From NCBI GenBank assembly GCA_023416955.1, contig JAEZGM010000005.1, forward strand, positions 62,001 to 126,000: a stretch of DNA of 64,000 bases, given 5' to 3'. The notes under the pieces were generated by a model. That model was not told the DNA's origin. It worked only from the letters and a program-made list of their open reading frames with translations, and did no database searches. Made by a program: the position numbers and the translations under genes. Source of the DNA: Bacillota bacterium. GTDB lineage: Bacteria; Bacillota; Clostridia; Oscillospirales; Acutalibacteraceae. This document shows positions 1 through 8,969 of this stretch, one piece after another (within the stretch, counting starts at the first letter, position 1; each line of letters starts with the position of its first letter).

Positions 1-896
1 TTTGCGGAAAGTTCATCTCCGGTTGGCTGAGAATTAATCACAATACCGGCAGCATTGGGGTTTGTTCCGTTACCCGGCGCCGCTCCTTCAATTTGAGACT
101 CTAAGGAAGAAGAAGCAGAGTTTTGCGTGCCGCCGAACGCGCCGTTGTTCTTTCCCGGCTGTGCAGAAGAGGTTCCGGGAAGTGCGGTGTTTTTCTGATC
201 AATGGCGGTATAAACGCCATAAATGCAGAAGCCCACAACCGAGCCCACAATCAGAACGCCCAGAATCCACAGAAAGACCTTCAGACCGGTATTCTTTCCC
301 TTCGTGTGCTTCGGCGGCTGCGGATTCTGCTGGTACTGCCCGCCGTATTTCTGGTAGCTCCAGTATTGCTGCCCTTGCTGCCCCTGCTGCTGGTACGGAT
401 TCTGGTTGTATGGATTGTACTGGTTTTGATTGTATTGGTTACCGTTGTAACCGCCGTAAGAATTCTGATTCCCGTAAGGATTGTTATACTGCCCATACTG
501 GGAGTTGCCGTACTGCCCATATGGAGAATAATAATTTTGAGGATTCTGGGGATTTTGGTACTGCTGCCCATAATCCTGATTCTGCCCTGCGCCCGCTCCC
601 TGATAGGGGTTTTCCTGTGTACCTGCCGAGCTGGAATCCGCCGTATTCACACTCTCGTCATTACCGGATTCCAGCGCGTCCGTATTCTGACTGGAAACAG
701 GTCCGCTCTCCTCTTCGGATTTTGGCGCGGAGTCTGTATTAGGCTGACTCCAAGAATCCAAGGAGTCCTCTGATTCCTTGGGATTCTTGAGATCCTCGGG
801 ATCCTTAGGCTCCGTGGAATTCTCCGGTTTCATAGAATCGTTTGAATCTTTGGAATCCTTTGGCTCGTAGGAATTATTGTTGTCGTTGTCGAACAT
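1..896 (-). CDS. HtrA/DegP-like serine protease, N-terminal part (cut by window start)
   Basis: This open frame starts with ATG at 896, one base after the TGA of the histidine kinase, so the two are probably translationally coupled. No stop occurs before base 1, so only the first ~298 residues are visible. Residues 1-~85 are acidic and rich in Ser, Asp, Glu and Pro. Residues ~85-185 are extremely rich in Gln, Asn, Tyr and Gly. A Lys-rich stretch then leads into one membrane segment (WILGVLIVGSVVGFCIYGV, about 205-225). The last visible residues (GIVINSQPTGDELSA) resemble the linker before the trypsin-like domain of membrane-anchored Firmicute HtrA proteins. The catalytic domain is off the window, so the family call rests on topology, this short match and the two-component neighbours. 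The Q/N/Y-rich cytoplasmic tail is unusual. Confidence 0.65.
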   Translation of the reverse strand, partial: MFDNDNNNSYEPKDSKDSNDSMKPENSTEPKDPEDLKNPKESEDSLDSWSQPNTDSAPKSEEESGPVSSQNTDALESGNDESVNTADSSSAGTQENPYQGAGAGQNQDYGQQYQNPQNPQNYYSPYGQYGNSQYGQYNNPYGNQNSYGGYNGNQYNQNQYNPYNQNPYQQQGQQGQQYWSYQKYGGQYQQNPQPPKHTKGKNTGLKVFLWILGVLIVGSVVGFCIYGVYTAIDQKNTALPGTSSAQPGKNNGAFGGTQNSASSSLESQIEGAAPGNGTNPNAAGIVINSQPTGDELSA

Positions 897-897
897 A

Positions 898-2400
898 TCA
901 TTTACCCTTTCTATCTATTTTTTCAGCTATCGGTAAAGTATCCTTAGGATTTGATTGCTCCAAAGCCTTCGGAATCCAAAACTCAAACCGACAGAATTCG
1001 TTTTGCGTACTGCTGACGGTAATATCACCGCCGTGAAGCTTGATAATAGTCTTTACGATATACAGTCCCAAACCCATTCCGTTTTTATCCTGACTCCGGG
1101 ACTTATCGGTTTTATAAAAGCGGTCAAATATCAGCGGAAGTTCATCGGGTGCGATTCCCGCGCCGCTGTTCTGGACGGAAACCACGGTGCGCTCTGGCTG
1201 ATCGGTAATCAAAATTTCGATATAGCCGCCTTCGTTTGTAAACTTAACCGCATTTTCAATTAAATTATATACCACCTGATGAATCATATCCGGGTCGCCG
1301 TCAACAAAAAGGCTTTCCGCGTCTTCCAGTCCGCGCACTTCCAGTTTTTTATCTTCAATCGGTTTTTCAAAGGAAAGCAGCGCAACCAATACGGTATTCA
1401 TAATATCAAAGCGCGCCGGCCGCAGCCGAAGCTCGCCGCTGTCGATGCGGGAAAGATCCAGCATTGTGCGCACCAAGCGTGAAAGGCGTTTAATTTCCTG
1501 TGACACGATACTCAAATAGTGGTTCTGCTTTTCAGGCGGGATGGTTCCGTCCAGTATTCCGTCGATGAACCCGGCAATGGTGGTCATCGGCGTTTTCAAT
1601 TCGTGCGACACATTGGCAATGAAGTTGCGCCGCACACTTTCACCGGACGAGAGCGAGTTTGCCATATTGTTAAACGCCAGCGCAAGCTCACCGATCTCAT
1701 CCTGACTGGTGACGGGAACCCGGACGGAAAAGTTTCCTTCCCCGAAAGCACGGGCCGCAGCCGCCATGCCGCGCAGCGGACGCACAAGATTATAAGTAAA
1801 AATCCATACCGCGCAAAACGCCACCATAAACGCCGCAATCGCCGCCAGCGCGAACACACGGATCATTTCGGTACGAAACAGGTTGAACGAACGGATATTG
1901 TAAGCGGTGAACACCGCCCCGATGGTAACTTTCTGACCGTTGTTGTCCACTACAATCGGTACGCCAACGGTGTAATAAGGCTCGTTGTAAATTCCGCCCA
2001 GCGTTCCCTGTCCGCTGTATCTTCCGGATAACGCACTCTGCATGATTCCCGCGTTCACAGCCTTTGTGCTGTCAACGGTCTTCTCGTCCGTAAAAGCGGG
2101 AATAATAATCTGACCGCTGACATTCGTCAAAAAAATATCTGCGTCAATATTGTCTGAAAACGCGGCAATAAACGCCTGCGTCCATCCCCTATGTAAATCG
2201 TAAACATTGGGCTGTACCGAAGTTACGCTTGCCGCGGCAATATCTGCCACACTCTGCGCATTTTTCAGCAAAAGACCCCGTTTTTCAGACCGCCAGTAGG
2301 AGGAAACAAATGTAATCATTACGACGCTCAGAGTCAAAAAACTGATTGCGATAACCGTGGAAGTAATTCTGAGATATTTTTTAAATAACGTCTTTTGCAT
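898..2400 (-). CDS. Membrane sensor histidine kinase (HAMP-HisKA-HATPase)
   Basis: Sensor kinase of about 500 residues, partner of the upstream response regulator. A membrane helix near residues 12-33 is followed by an extracytoplasmic sensor region of about 130 residues. A second helix (about 163-188) precedes a HAMP linker. The HisKA box reads NVSHELKTP with phospho-acceptor His266. The ATPase domain shows an N box (HQVVYNLIENAVKF), a G1 box (NSGAGIAPDELP) and a GLGLYIVK G2 box. ATG at 2400 was chosen over the longer frame opening at 2460 because the longer version overlaps the regulator's end. The signal sensed is unknown. An HtrA-like protease directly downstream suggests an envelope-stress or cell-wall circuit, which is inference. 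Confidence 0.9.
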   Translation of the reverse strand: MQKTLFKKYLRITSTVIAISFLTLSVVMITFVSSYWRSEKRGLLLKNAQSVADIAAASVTSVQPNVYDLHRGWTQAFIAAFSDNIDADIFLTNVSGQIIIPAFTDEKTVDSTKAVNAGIMQSALSGRYSGQGTLGGIYNEPYYTVGVPIVVDNNGQKVTIGAVFTAYNIRSFNLFRTEMIRVFALAAIAAFMVAFCAVWIFTYNLVRPLRGMAAAARAFGEGNFSVRVPVTSQDEIGELALAFNNMANSLSSGESVRRNFIANVSHELKTPMTTIAGFIDGILDGTIPPEKQNHYLSIVSQEIKRLSRLVRTMLDLSRIDSGELRLRPARFDIMNTVLVALLSFEKPIEDKKLEVRGLEDAESLFVDGDPDMIHQVVYNLIENAVKFTNEGGYIEILITDQPERTVVSVQNSGAGIAPDELPLIFDRFYKTDKSRSQDKNGMGLGLYIVKTIIKLHGGDITVSSTQNEFCRFEFWIPKALEQSNPKDTLPIAEKIDRKGK

Positions 2401-2425
2401 CGTATTGCTCACACCACTCTTCAGC

Positions 2426-3118
2426 CTACGAATTTTTGACTTCAAACTTATAGCCAACACCCCAAACTGTTTTCAGTGCCCATTGGTCGGAAACGCCTTC
2501 CAGCTTTTCCCTGAGCCGCTTTACGTGTACGTCCACCGTACGGCTGTCGCCGTAATAGTCGAAGCCCCAAACTTCGTCAAGCAGCTGGTCGCGTGTAAAC
2601 ACACGGTTCGGGTTGCTGGCCAAATGGTAAATCAGTTCCATTTCCTTGGGCGGGGTGTCGACCTGCTGCCCATTCACACGCAATTCGTAATTCGTAAGAT
2701 TAATTGAAAGTTTGTCATACTTGACTTCTTTCACCAGTTCGTCTTCATTTTTTCCAAAGCGGCGAAGCACCGCTTTAATTCTGGCCACAACTTCCTTCGC
2801 TTCAAAGGGCTTCACCACATAGTCATCCGCACCCAGTTCCAAACCGAGAACTTTGTCGAACACTTCGCCCTTCGCAGTCAGCATAATAATCGGACACTGT
2901 GACTTTTTGCGGATTTCACGGCAAACCTGCCAGCCGTCAAGCTCGGGCAGCATAATGTCAAGCAAAATCAAGTCCGGGTTTTCCGTATCAAAAACATCCA
3001 GCGCTTCACGGCCGTCGTTGGCGATTGCCACTTCAAAGCCTTCTTTTTCGATGTACAGCCTGAGCAGCTCGCAAATGTTCCGGTCATCGTCCACTACCAA
3101 AATTTTTCCGCCCGCCAT
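2426..3118 (-). CDS. OmpR/PhoB-family response regulator
   Basis: A 230-residue DNA-binding response regulator. The receiver domain (about 5-115) has the acidic pocket Asp10-Asp12, phospho-acceptor Asp54 in LILLDIMLP, and conserved Thr81 and Lys103 (VVKPF). The C-terminal winged helix (about 130-228) contains the typical RTVDVHVKRLREKLE recognition region. A strong AAGGAGG lies 5 bases before the ATG. It is the first gene of an operon with the histidine kinase (26 bases downstream) and the HtrA-like protein. The set resembles WalRK-type or CssRS-type systems, but no sequence feature allows a specific name. Confidence 0.93.
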   Translation of the reverse strand: MAGGKILVVDDDRNICELLRLYIEKEGFEVAIANDGREALDVFDTENPDLILLDIMLPELDGWQVCREIRKKSQCPIIMLTAKGEVFDKVLGLELGADDYVVKPFEAKEVVARIKAVLRRFGKNEDELVKEVKYDKLSINLTNYELRVNGQQVDTPPKEMELIYHLASNPNRVFTRDQLLDEVWGFDYYGDSRTVDVHVKRLREKLEGVSDQWALKTVWGVGYKFEVKNS

Positions 3119-3265
3119 TTTGACTTCCTCCTTATAACCCCTATCCTGTTTATATATCTGATTATAAAATAGTTCTCGCGCAAAGTGATGAATTTTTTAT
3201 AAAAGTTTGTGAACAATTCATGATAAAATCCCGGTTTAAAGCGCTTTTAACCGCTTAGCTGCAAA

Positions 3266-3370
3266 TATAGTCAGTTAACTTGAAAACAAAACCAATCAAC
3301 AAGCGTAAAATCCATAAATCAAAGATTTTGCACTTGTTTCTTGGATGTTTTCTTGAGTTAACTGACTATA
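3266..3370. repeat. P1 palindromic element, long form
   Basis: A 105 bp element with terminal inverted repeats TATAGTCAGTTAACT / AGTTAACTGACTATA. The second internal arms are TGAAAACA / TGTTTTCT. Its centre holds an extra arm pair around AAGCGTAAAATCCATAAATC, which separates the long form from the 71 bp short form. It lies between the response regulator operon and leuD. Other copies are at 8313, 10822, 13683, 17806, 47179, 48505 (three) and 57432. Confidence 0.9.
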
Positions 3371-3447
3371 GTATATGAAAGGGGGAAGCGTTTACGCGCT
3401 TCCCCAAAATTATATAAAAGAAATGGACTTTGCATGCTGCTTATTTC

Positions 3448-3930
3448 TTACTTCATGATGCTGCTCAGCAATCCGCCTTTTTGAATGATATTCTGAATGA
3501 ACGGCGGGAACGGCTGCGCCTGATACTCTTTTCCGCTGGTTCGGTTGTAAATGACGCCGGTGTCAAAATCGACTTCCACTTCGTCACCGCTCTGAATCTC
3601 ACGCGAAGCCGCTTCGCACTCTAAAATCGGCAGGCCAATGTTAATGGCATTGCGGTAAAAAATGCGGGCAAACGTACTTGCGATTACGCAGGAAACGCCG
3701 CTCGCCTGAATCGCAATCGGCGCGTGCTCGCGGGAAGAGCCACAGCCAAAATTTTTCTCCGCAACAATAATGTCGCCCTGTTTCACGGTTTCAACAAAGC
3801 TGCGGTCAATATCCTCCATGCAGTGGGCGGCCAGTTCGGCGTGTGAAGCCGTATTCAGGTACCGCGCGGGAATAATCACGTCCGTGTCGACGTTGTCGCC
3901 ATATTTATGAACGATTCCATGTGCATTCAT
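3448..3930 (-). CDS. leuD: 3-isopropylmalate dehydratase small subunit
   Basis: A 160-residue aconitase-family swivelling domain, the small subunit that with LeuC isomerises 2- to 3-isopropylmalate in leucine synthesis. The start NAHGIVHKYGDNVDTDVIIPARYL and the substrate-loop motif GCGSSREHAPIA are diagnostic. Its ATG overlaps the leuC stop by 4 bases (ATGA), so the subunits are translationally coupled. The length fits the short bacterial/archaeal LeuD type. No leuA or leuB is visible nearby, so a related hydro-lyase such as a homoaconitase-like enzyme cannot be fully excluded. Confidence 0.92.
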   Translation of the reverse strand: MNAHGIVHKYGDNVDTDVIIPARYLNTASHAELAAHCMEDIDRSFVETVKQGDIIVAEKNFGCGSSREHAPIAIQASGVSCVIASTFARIFYRNAINIGLPILECEAASREIQSGDEVEVDFDTGVIYNRTSGKEYQAQPFPPFIQNIIQKGGLLSSIMK

Positions 3931-5204
3931 TGTAATTTCTCCTCACTGATTTGGTCAGGGTCGGTCAGGTAACCGGTCACGGCGCTTGCCGCCGCTACGG
4001 CGGGGCTTGCGAGGTAGACTTCCGATTCCACATGCCCCATTCTTCCCACAAAATTCCGGTTGGTCGTGGAAACGGCACGCTCGCCTTTTCCCAGTACGCC
4101 CATATGACCGCCAAGGCACGGGCCGCAGGTCGGCGTGCTGAACACCGCGCCGGCCTCCACAAAGATTTCCGCCAAACCCTCGCGCAGCGCCTGCAGGTAA
4201 ATTTTCTGTGTGCCGGGCAGGACAATGCAGCGCACGCCCTTTGCGATTTTCCTGCCTTTCAGAATGGAGGCCGCTATGCGCAGATCCTCCATACGTCCGT
4301 TTGTGCAGGAACCGATCACGCTCTGGTCGATTTTTACTTTGCCCGCCTCATCAATGGTGCGCGTATTCTCCGGCAGATGCGGGAAAGACACCGTGGGTCG
4401 AAGCGCGGCAAGGTTGATTTCCACGGTTTCATCATACTGCGCGTCGGGGTCGGCGGTGTAAACCACCGGTTCACGCCGGAAACGGTTGTTTGTATAGGCG
4501 AGGGTGACCTCGTCCACGGGAAAAATTCCGTTTTTGGCGCCGGCCTCAATCGCCATATTGGCAATGCACAGGCGATCGTCCATGGAAAGCGCCGCAATAC
4601 CTTCTCCGGTGAATTCCAGCGAGCGGTACAGCGCACCATCCACGCCGATTTTCCCGATCAGGTGTAAAATCACATCCTTTCCGCTCACCCACTTGGAAGG
4701 CTTGTTTTTCAGCACCACACGGATTGCCGACGGTACCTTGAACCACGCTTTTCCGGTAATCATGCCCGCCGCCATATCCGTCGAGCCGACGCCGGTGGAA
4801 AACGCGCCCAGCGCGCCGTAAGTACAGGTGTGGGAATCCGCGCCGATAATGCAGTCCCCCGAGCCGACAAGGCCCTGTTCCGGCAAAAGCGCGTGTTCAA
4901 TGCCCATACGGCCTACATCAAAAAAGTTTGTAATGCCGTATTTTTCCGCGAAGTTTCGCACCTGCCGGCACTGCTCCGCCGCTTTAATGTCCTTGTTGGG
5001 GGTGAAATGGTCGAGTACCAACGCGATTCTTTCGCGGTCAAACACGGACGCAGCGCCGCATTTTTCGAATTCATTGATCGCGACGGGCGAGGTAATGTCG
5101 TTGCCCAGCACCATGTCGAGCTTCGCCTCAATCAGCTGACCCGGTACCACCGACGAAAGACCGGCGTGCGCTGCCAGAATTTTCTGCGTCATTGTCATTG
5201 CCAT
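3927..5204 (-). CDS. leuC: 3-isopropylmalate dehydratase large subunit
   Basis: A 425-residue large subunit carrying the [4Fe-4S] cluster. Cluster ligands are Cys300 (GSCTNGR) and Cys360/Cys363 (CGPCLGG). The motif GADSHTCTYGALGAFSTGVG is present. ATG at 5204, preceded by GGGAGG, was chosen. The frame stays open upstream to 5276, but that stretch has no family similarity and no ribosome site. leuC and leuD form a two-gene operon divergent from the Crp/Fnr-type regulator at 5381. A P2 hairpin element occupies the shared promoter region. Confidence 0.93.
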   Translation of the reverse strand: MAMTMTQKILAAHAGLSSVVPGQLIEAKLDMVLGNDITSPVAINEFEKCGAASVFDRERIALVLDHFTPNKDIKAAEQCRQVRNFAEKYGITNFFDVGRMGIEHALLPEQGLVGSGDCIIGADSHTCTYGALGAFSTGVGSTDMAAGMITGKAWFKVPSAIRVVLKNKPSKWVSGKDVILHLIGKIGVDGALYRSLEFTGEGIAALSMDDRLCIANMAIEAGAKNGIFPVDEVTLAYTNNRFRREPVVYTADPDAQYDETVEINLAALRPTVSFPHLPENTRTIDEAGKVKIDQSVIGSCTNGRMEDLRIAASILKGRKIAKGVRCIVLPGTQKIYLQALREGLAEIFVEAGAVFSTPTCGPCLGGHMGVLGKGERAVSTTNRNFVGRMGHVESEVYLASPAVAAASAVTGYLTDPDQISEEKLQ

Positions 5205-5291
5205 TGGTGTTCCTCCCTTATGCACATTCGATTTGTTCTCAATTATCGCATAACACTTGCAAAAAAAATGTATCATATGTTACAATTTAAC

Positions 5292-5353
5292 AAAGTCAAT
5301 TACTATCGGCTAAAGCCGATGGTTTGAATTTGAGGCTAACCATAATTGACTTT
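5292..5353. repeat. P2 palindromic element (short copy)
   Basis: Terminal inverted repeat AAAGTCAATTA / TAATTGACTTT encloses an inner hairpin ATCGGCTAAAGCCGAT followed by TTTGAATTTGAGGCTAA. A longer relative is at 9111-9273. It sits in the divergent promoter region between leuC and the Crp-like gene, so it may influence transcription of either. Confidence 0.8.
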
Positions 5354-5380
5354 AATAAACCGTAAAAGGGAGAAGACAAA

Positions 5381-5998
5381 ATGCAGACCGACGGTGTCAA
5401 TCAATGGAATGTACTGGAAAGCTCCCACACAGCGCGTCCCTATGCAAAAAATCAAATGATTTACTGGCAGGATTCTCCTGCCGACGAATTCTATTACCTG
5501 AAAAGGGGAAAAGTGAAGATCTTCATCAGTTCGGAGAATGGTATGGAAAAGACGCTTACCATACTGGAAAGCGGAACCATCTTTGGCGAAGCTTCCTTTT
5601 TCGACGGCAAGCCCCGCGTTTCCTCGGCGAAAACGCTCGTCCATTCCGAAATTATCACCGTTACCCGGCAGAGCCTTCTGGGCTGCTTCCGCCGGGAGCC
5701 ACAGCTTGCCATGAATCTGCTTACTTATTTGTCGGAAACAATCCGGATGCTGTCCGCGCAGGTGAACACCATGACGTTTCTGCAGGCCGACCAGCGCCTT
5801 GCGAGGCTGCTTCTCACACTGGCCGCGAACGGTACGGTACACGCCACGCACGAAGACTTGGCAGAACTCGCGGGCGTTTCGCGGGTGACGGTAAGCCGCG
5901 TGTTAAGCCGCTTTAACGAAAACGGGTGGGTTCGTGTTCACTACCGCGGCGTGGAGCTGCTGAATGAAAACGGGCTGAAAGCGTTCGCTGCACAGTAG
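5381..5998 (+). CDS. Crp/Fnr-family transcriptional regulator
   Basis: A 205-residue regulator. Residues ~18-120 form a cyclic-nucleotide-binding-like beta barrel (YYLKRGKVKIFISSENG, GTIFGEASFFDGKPR). Residues ~145-200 form the Crp-type helix-turn-helix (EDLAELAGVSRVTVSRVLSRF). No N-terminal Cys cluster of the Fnr type is visible, so oxygen sensing through iron-sulfur is unlikely. The ribosome site is AAGGGAG before ATG 5381. It is divergent from leuCD, so control of those genes is possible but unproven. An intrinsic terminator overlaps its 3' end. Confidence 0.9.
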   Translation: MQTDGVNQWNVLESSHTARPYAKNQMIYWQDSPADEFYYLKRGKVKIFISSENGMEKTLTILESGTIFGEASFFDGKPRVSSAKTLVHSEIITVTRQSLLGCFRREPQLAMNLLTYLSETIRMLSAQVNTMTFLQADQRLARLLLTLAANGTVHATHEDLAELAGVSRVTVSRVLSRFNENGWVRVHYRGVELLNENGLKAFAAQ

Positions 5999-6022
5999 CA
6001 GCGGCTTTCAGCCCGTAATTTT
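5971..6022 (+). terminator. Intrinsic terminator of the Crp-like gene
   Basis: Arms CGGGCTGAAAGC and GCTTTCAGCCCG are followed by TAATTTTT. The left arm lies inside the last codons of the regulator. Confidence 0.8.
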
Positions 6023-6034
6023 TAGGACCTGTTC

Positions 6035-6760
6035 TTATTTACCGTTTAAAAAAACCTGATCAAACAGCTTTTTGGACGCCGAATAGTACTCCGTCTGTTT
6101 GTCTTCCGCTTTCGTACCCTTCACAATACGCAGGGAAGCGCTCAGATTGTTCAGCATAAGCGCCTCTTCGCCGGTTGATACGGAGCTTTTCAAACTTTGC
6201 AGATTCGCAGCATTTTTCAGTGAAATGCGCATTTTGTCATAATCGGTTGCGTTTGCCGCGGGACTTGTTCCGTCCAGATAAGCAAACAGCTGCTGACTTT
6301 TCTGCTCGTTTTGGAAAGACGCGTCATCCGTCAGAAAAATCATGCTCATACCATCGGAAAGGTCGGCCATCAGCTTCGTTACCGAAGCCATTTGCATATT
6401 AGGGTCAGCAGAGTCGGGATCGGCTGACACAACATAGGAATTGATCTGCACGACCACTTTTCCGTCGTGATTCAGGTCTTCCCCGTACTTTTCAAGCCCC
6501 TGCTCCAACTTGTCGGTCGCCTCCGAAGAGTACCCCACCTGCGTAATCAGCCCGATCTGATAATCGGGATGCACAACAGAAAGCATATCATGGATAAAGA
6601 AGCCGACGAGCGCGACGACGGCAAGCGCGATAATCACATGCCATTTATGGTAAAACCAGAAATTGTCCCATTTTCCCTTAGGCGTTTCGATCTTAATCTC
6701 CGCGCCGGGCGCATTGATTGTTTCTTCCCCGGCATTATGCAAATACCTTTCCCTGGCCAA
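6035..6760 (-). CDS. Membrane-anchored protein of unknown function downstream of lysS
   Basis: A 241-residue protein with a short charged cytoplasmic N-terminus, one membrane helix (about 39-58, HVIIALAVVALVGFFI) and a soluble outer domain of ~180 residues. The outer domain has Asp-rich stretches (EDLNHDGKVVVQINSY, ADPDSADPN). There is no lipobox and no recognised enzyme motif. The start is TTG at 6760 with AAGGAG about 9 bases upstream. It begins 6 bases after the lysS stop, so it is almost certainly co-transcribed with lysS. Function unknown. Confidence 0.7.
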   Translation of the reverse strand: MARERYLHNAGEETINAPGAEIKIETPKGKWDNFWFYHKWHVIIALAVVALVGFFIHDMLSVVHPDYQIGLITQVGYSSEATDKLEQGLEKYGEDLNHDGKVVVQINSYVVSADPDSADPNMQMASVTKLMADLSDGMSMIFLTDDASFQNEQKSQQLFAYLDGTSPAANATDYDKMRISLKNAANLQSLKSSVSTGEEALMLNNLSASLRIVKGTKAEDKQTEYYSASKKLFDQVFLNGK

Positions 6761-6766
6761 TGCGAA

Positions 6767-8284
6767 TCACTCCTTCGGTTTCATCGTCGGGAACAGCAGA
6801 ACGTCACGAATGGAGGCGCTGTCCGTCAGCAGCATTACCAAACGGTCAATACCCATGCCCATGCCGCCCGTCGGGGGCATACCGTATTCCAAAGCGGTCA
6901 GGAAATCCTCATCTATCATATTTGCTTCTTCGTCGCCCGCGTCACGCAGCTCCATCTGATGCATAAAGCGCCCGCGCTGGTCAATCGGGTCGTTCAGCTC
7001 GGAATAGGCGTTTGCCAGCTCGCGGCGTGTAATAAACAGTTCGAACCGCTCCACAAGTTCGGGGCAGCTCTGCTTGCGTTTGGTGAGCGGAGAAACCTCC
7101 ACCGGGTAGTCATAAATAAATGTTGGCTGCAGCAGTTCCTCTTCGACTTTCTCCTCAAATACCAGCGACATGATATCGCCCCAACGATCGGTCGTTTTGG
7201 TTTCAAGATGCAGCTGCTTTGCAATCTCAAGCGCCTTTTCGGTATCGCCTTTAAAGGTAAGGAAGTCAATGCCGGTATATTCCTTGATTGCGTCGTTCAT
7301 GGAAAGGCGGCGGAACGGAACCGACAGGTTCACTTCCTCGCCCTGATAAGTAATCTGGTCGGTGCCGCACGCTTCCATTGCGCAGGCGTGAATCAGGTTT
7401 TCCGTCAGCTCCATCATACCGTTGTAATCCGTATAGGCTTCGTAAAGCTCTACCGTTGTGAACTCGGGGTTGTGCTTCACGTCCATACCTTCGTTGCGGA
7501 AGATACGCCCTACTTCATAGACACGCTCCATACCACCCACAAGCAGGCGCTTCAGGTGAAGCTCCGTCGCAATGCGCAGGTACATATCGATGTCCAGCGT
7601 ATTGTGGTGGGTAATAAACGGTCTGGCCGTAGCACCGCCGGCAATGGTGTTCAGCACCGGGGTTTCCACCTCAATATAATCCCTGTCGTCCAGGAAGCTG
7701 CGCAGTGTCTTAATAATCTTGCTGCGCTTGATAAAGGTATCCTTTACCTCGGGATTCATAATCAGGTCAATATAGCGCTGACGATAACGCAGGTCGGTAT
7801 CCTTCAGGCCGTGGTACTTTTCCGGCATGGGCAGCAGCGACTTTGAAAGAAGCTGAATTTCCTTCGCGTGAACGGAAATTTCCCCTCTGCGCGTTCTGAA
7901 CACATAGCCCTTCACGCTGATGATGTCGCCGAGATCCCAGCAGTTCTTCATGTCGTTGTAGCTTTCTTCGCCGACCTGGTCTATTTTGAGGTAAACCTGC
8001 ATTCTGCCGGTACGGTCGTAAAGGTCCATAAAGCTTGCCTTGCCCATGTCGCGCCAGCTCATTACGCGCCCCGCAATGCAGACATCCTGATTTTCCAGCT
8101 CTTCAAACCGGTCACGGATTTCCTGTGTGCTTGTGTCGCGCGCACAGGTGGTGATGAAGAAGGGATCCTTCCCCGCCTGCTGCAAGGCTGTCAGCTTGTC
8201 CCGCCGAATTTGCAGCAGCTCACTCAGGTCCTGTTCCCTGTCCTCCTGCTGCGCTTCACCCTGCTGAATCTTTTCTTCACTCAT
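6767..8284 (-). CDS. lysS: Lysyl-tRNA synthetase, class II
   Basis: A 505-residue enzyme charging tRNA-Lys. The N-terminal anticodon-binding OB fold (about 60-165, VCIAGRVMSWRDMGKASF) is followed by the class II core. Motif 2 is EVGRIFRNEGMD and motif 3 is GMGMGIDRLVMLL. The length matches bacterial LysS. ATG 8284 has TAGGAGAG about 7 bases upstream. A P1 element lies just upstream between greA and lysS, so the two may be separate transcripts. No T-box leader is visible in the ~200 bp in between. Confidence 0.97.
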   Translation of the reverse strand: MSEEKIQQGEAQQEDREQDLSELLQIRRDKLTALQQAGKDPFFITTCARDTSTQEIRDRFEELENQDVCIAGRVMSWRDMGKASFMDLYDRTGRMQVYLKIDQVGEESYNDMKNCWDLGDIISVKGYVFRTRRGEISVHAKEIQLLSKSLLPMPEKYHGLKDTDLRYRQRYIDLIMNPEVKDTFIKRSKIIKTLRSFLDDRDYIEVETPVLNTIAGGATARPFITHHNTLDIDMYLRIATELHLKRLLVGGMERVYEVGRIFRNEGMDVKHNPEFTTVELYEAYTDYNGMMELTENLIHACAMEACGTDQITYQGEEVNLSVPFRRLSMNDAIKEYTGIDFLTFKGDTEKALEIAKQLHLETKTTDRWGDIMSLVFEEKVEEELLQPTFIYDYPVEVSPLTKRKQSCPELVERFELFITRRELANAYSELNDPIDQRGRFMHQMELRDAGDEEANMIDEDFLTALEYGMPPTGGMGMGIDRLVMLLTDSASIRDVLLFPTMKPKE

Positions 8285-8312
8285 TTTTTAACTCTCCTAA
8301 ACTCTATACTTC

Positions 8313-8383
8313 TATAGTCAGTTAACTTTAGAAAACATCCAGGAAAATGGAGATTGGTTCTGTTTTCAAATGAACTGACTATA
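8313..8383. repeat. P1 palindromic element, short form
   Basis: 71 bp: TATAGTCAGTT / AACTGACTATA ends, GAAAACA / TGTTTTC inner arms and a CC..GG-bounded central loop GAAAATGGAGA. Located in the greA-lysS gap. Confidence 0.9.
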
Positions 8384-8442
8384 TATCTCACGGCGGCGCC
8401 GCAGTAAAATCATCTGCCATCAGCGCAAACCGCGCATTAATC

Positions 8443-8476
8443 AAAAAAGGGCAGGATGAACCTGATCACCCCGCCC
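8443..8476 (-). terminator. Terminator of greA
   Basis: Read on the minus strand: GGGCGGGG ... CCTGCCC followed by six T, 8 bases after the greA stop. Confidence 0.65.
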
Positions 8477-8483
8477 AATCGGA

Positions 8484-8969
8484 TTATTTCGATATGGTAA
8501 GAACCTCATACTCCATTGTACCGGCAGGTACCTCAACCTGAACTTTGTCACCGATACCGTGATCCAGAAGGGACTTTCCAACCAGGGATTCATCCGAAAT
8601 GTTTCCCACCAGCGGGTCGGCTTCATTTGAACCGACAATCTTATAATTGACAACCGTGCTGCCGCCTGTAGCGGAGTTTGTTACTCTGAGCTCCACTTTC
8701 GAACCGATGTGGATATTTTCGTTGCTCAATTCGTCCTCGTCAATCACACGCACATTTTTGAGCATTACTTCAATATCCGCAATTCTTGCTTCCATGATGG
8801 CCTGTTCGTTTTTCGCTTCGTCATACTCGCTGTTTTCCGAAAGGTCACCGAAAGAAAGCGCTACTTTTATTTTTTCCGCAACTTCCTTACGTTTTACACT
8901 TTTTAATTCTTCCAGTTCCTGCTCCAGTTTGTCAAGACCTTCTTTTGTCAACACAACCTGTTTAACCAT
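8484..8969 (-). CDS. greA: Transcription elongation factor GreA
   Basis: A 161-residue RNA polymerase cleavage factor. The N-terminal antiparallel coiled coil carries the tip motif FGDLSENSEYDEAKNEQA with the acidic residues that stimulate transcript cleavage. The C-terminal FKBP-like domain spans about 85-161. ATG 8969 (MVKQVVLTKEGL) is preferred over an in-frame TTG 6 bases earlier. AAGGTGGG lies upstream. Confidence 0.96.
   Translation of the reverse strand: MVKQVVLTKEGLDKLEQELEELKSVKRKEVAEKIKVALSFGDLSENSEYDEAKNEQAIMEARIADIEVMLKNVRVIDEDELSNENIHIGSKVELRVTNSATGGSTVVNYKIVGSNEADPLVGNISDESLVGKSLLDHGIGDKVQVEVPAGTMEYEVLTISK

Noticed and set aside
62..773. Two overlapping plus-strand frames (226 and 216 codons)
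   Set aside because: They are antisense to the Q/N/Y-rich tail of the HtrA-like gene, whose biased codons leave the opposite strand open.
6467..7846. A 459-codon plus-strand frame over lysS
   Set aside because: Antisense to lysS with no recognisable domains and no ribosome site.
8285..8312. T-box or other riboswitch upstream of lysS
   Set aside because: No specifier or antiterminator pattern is visible; most of the greA-lysS gap is a P1 element and the greA terminator.
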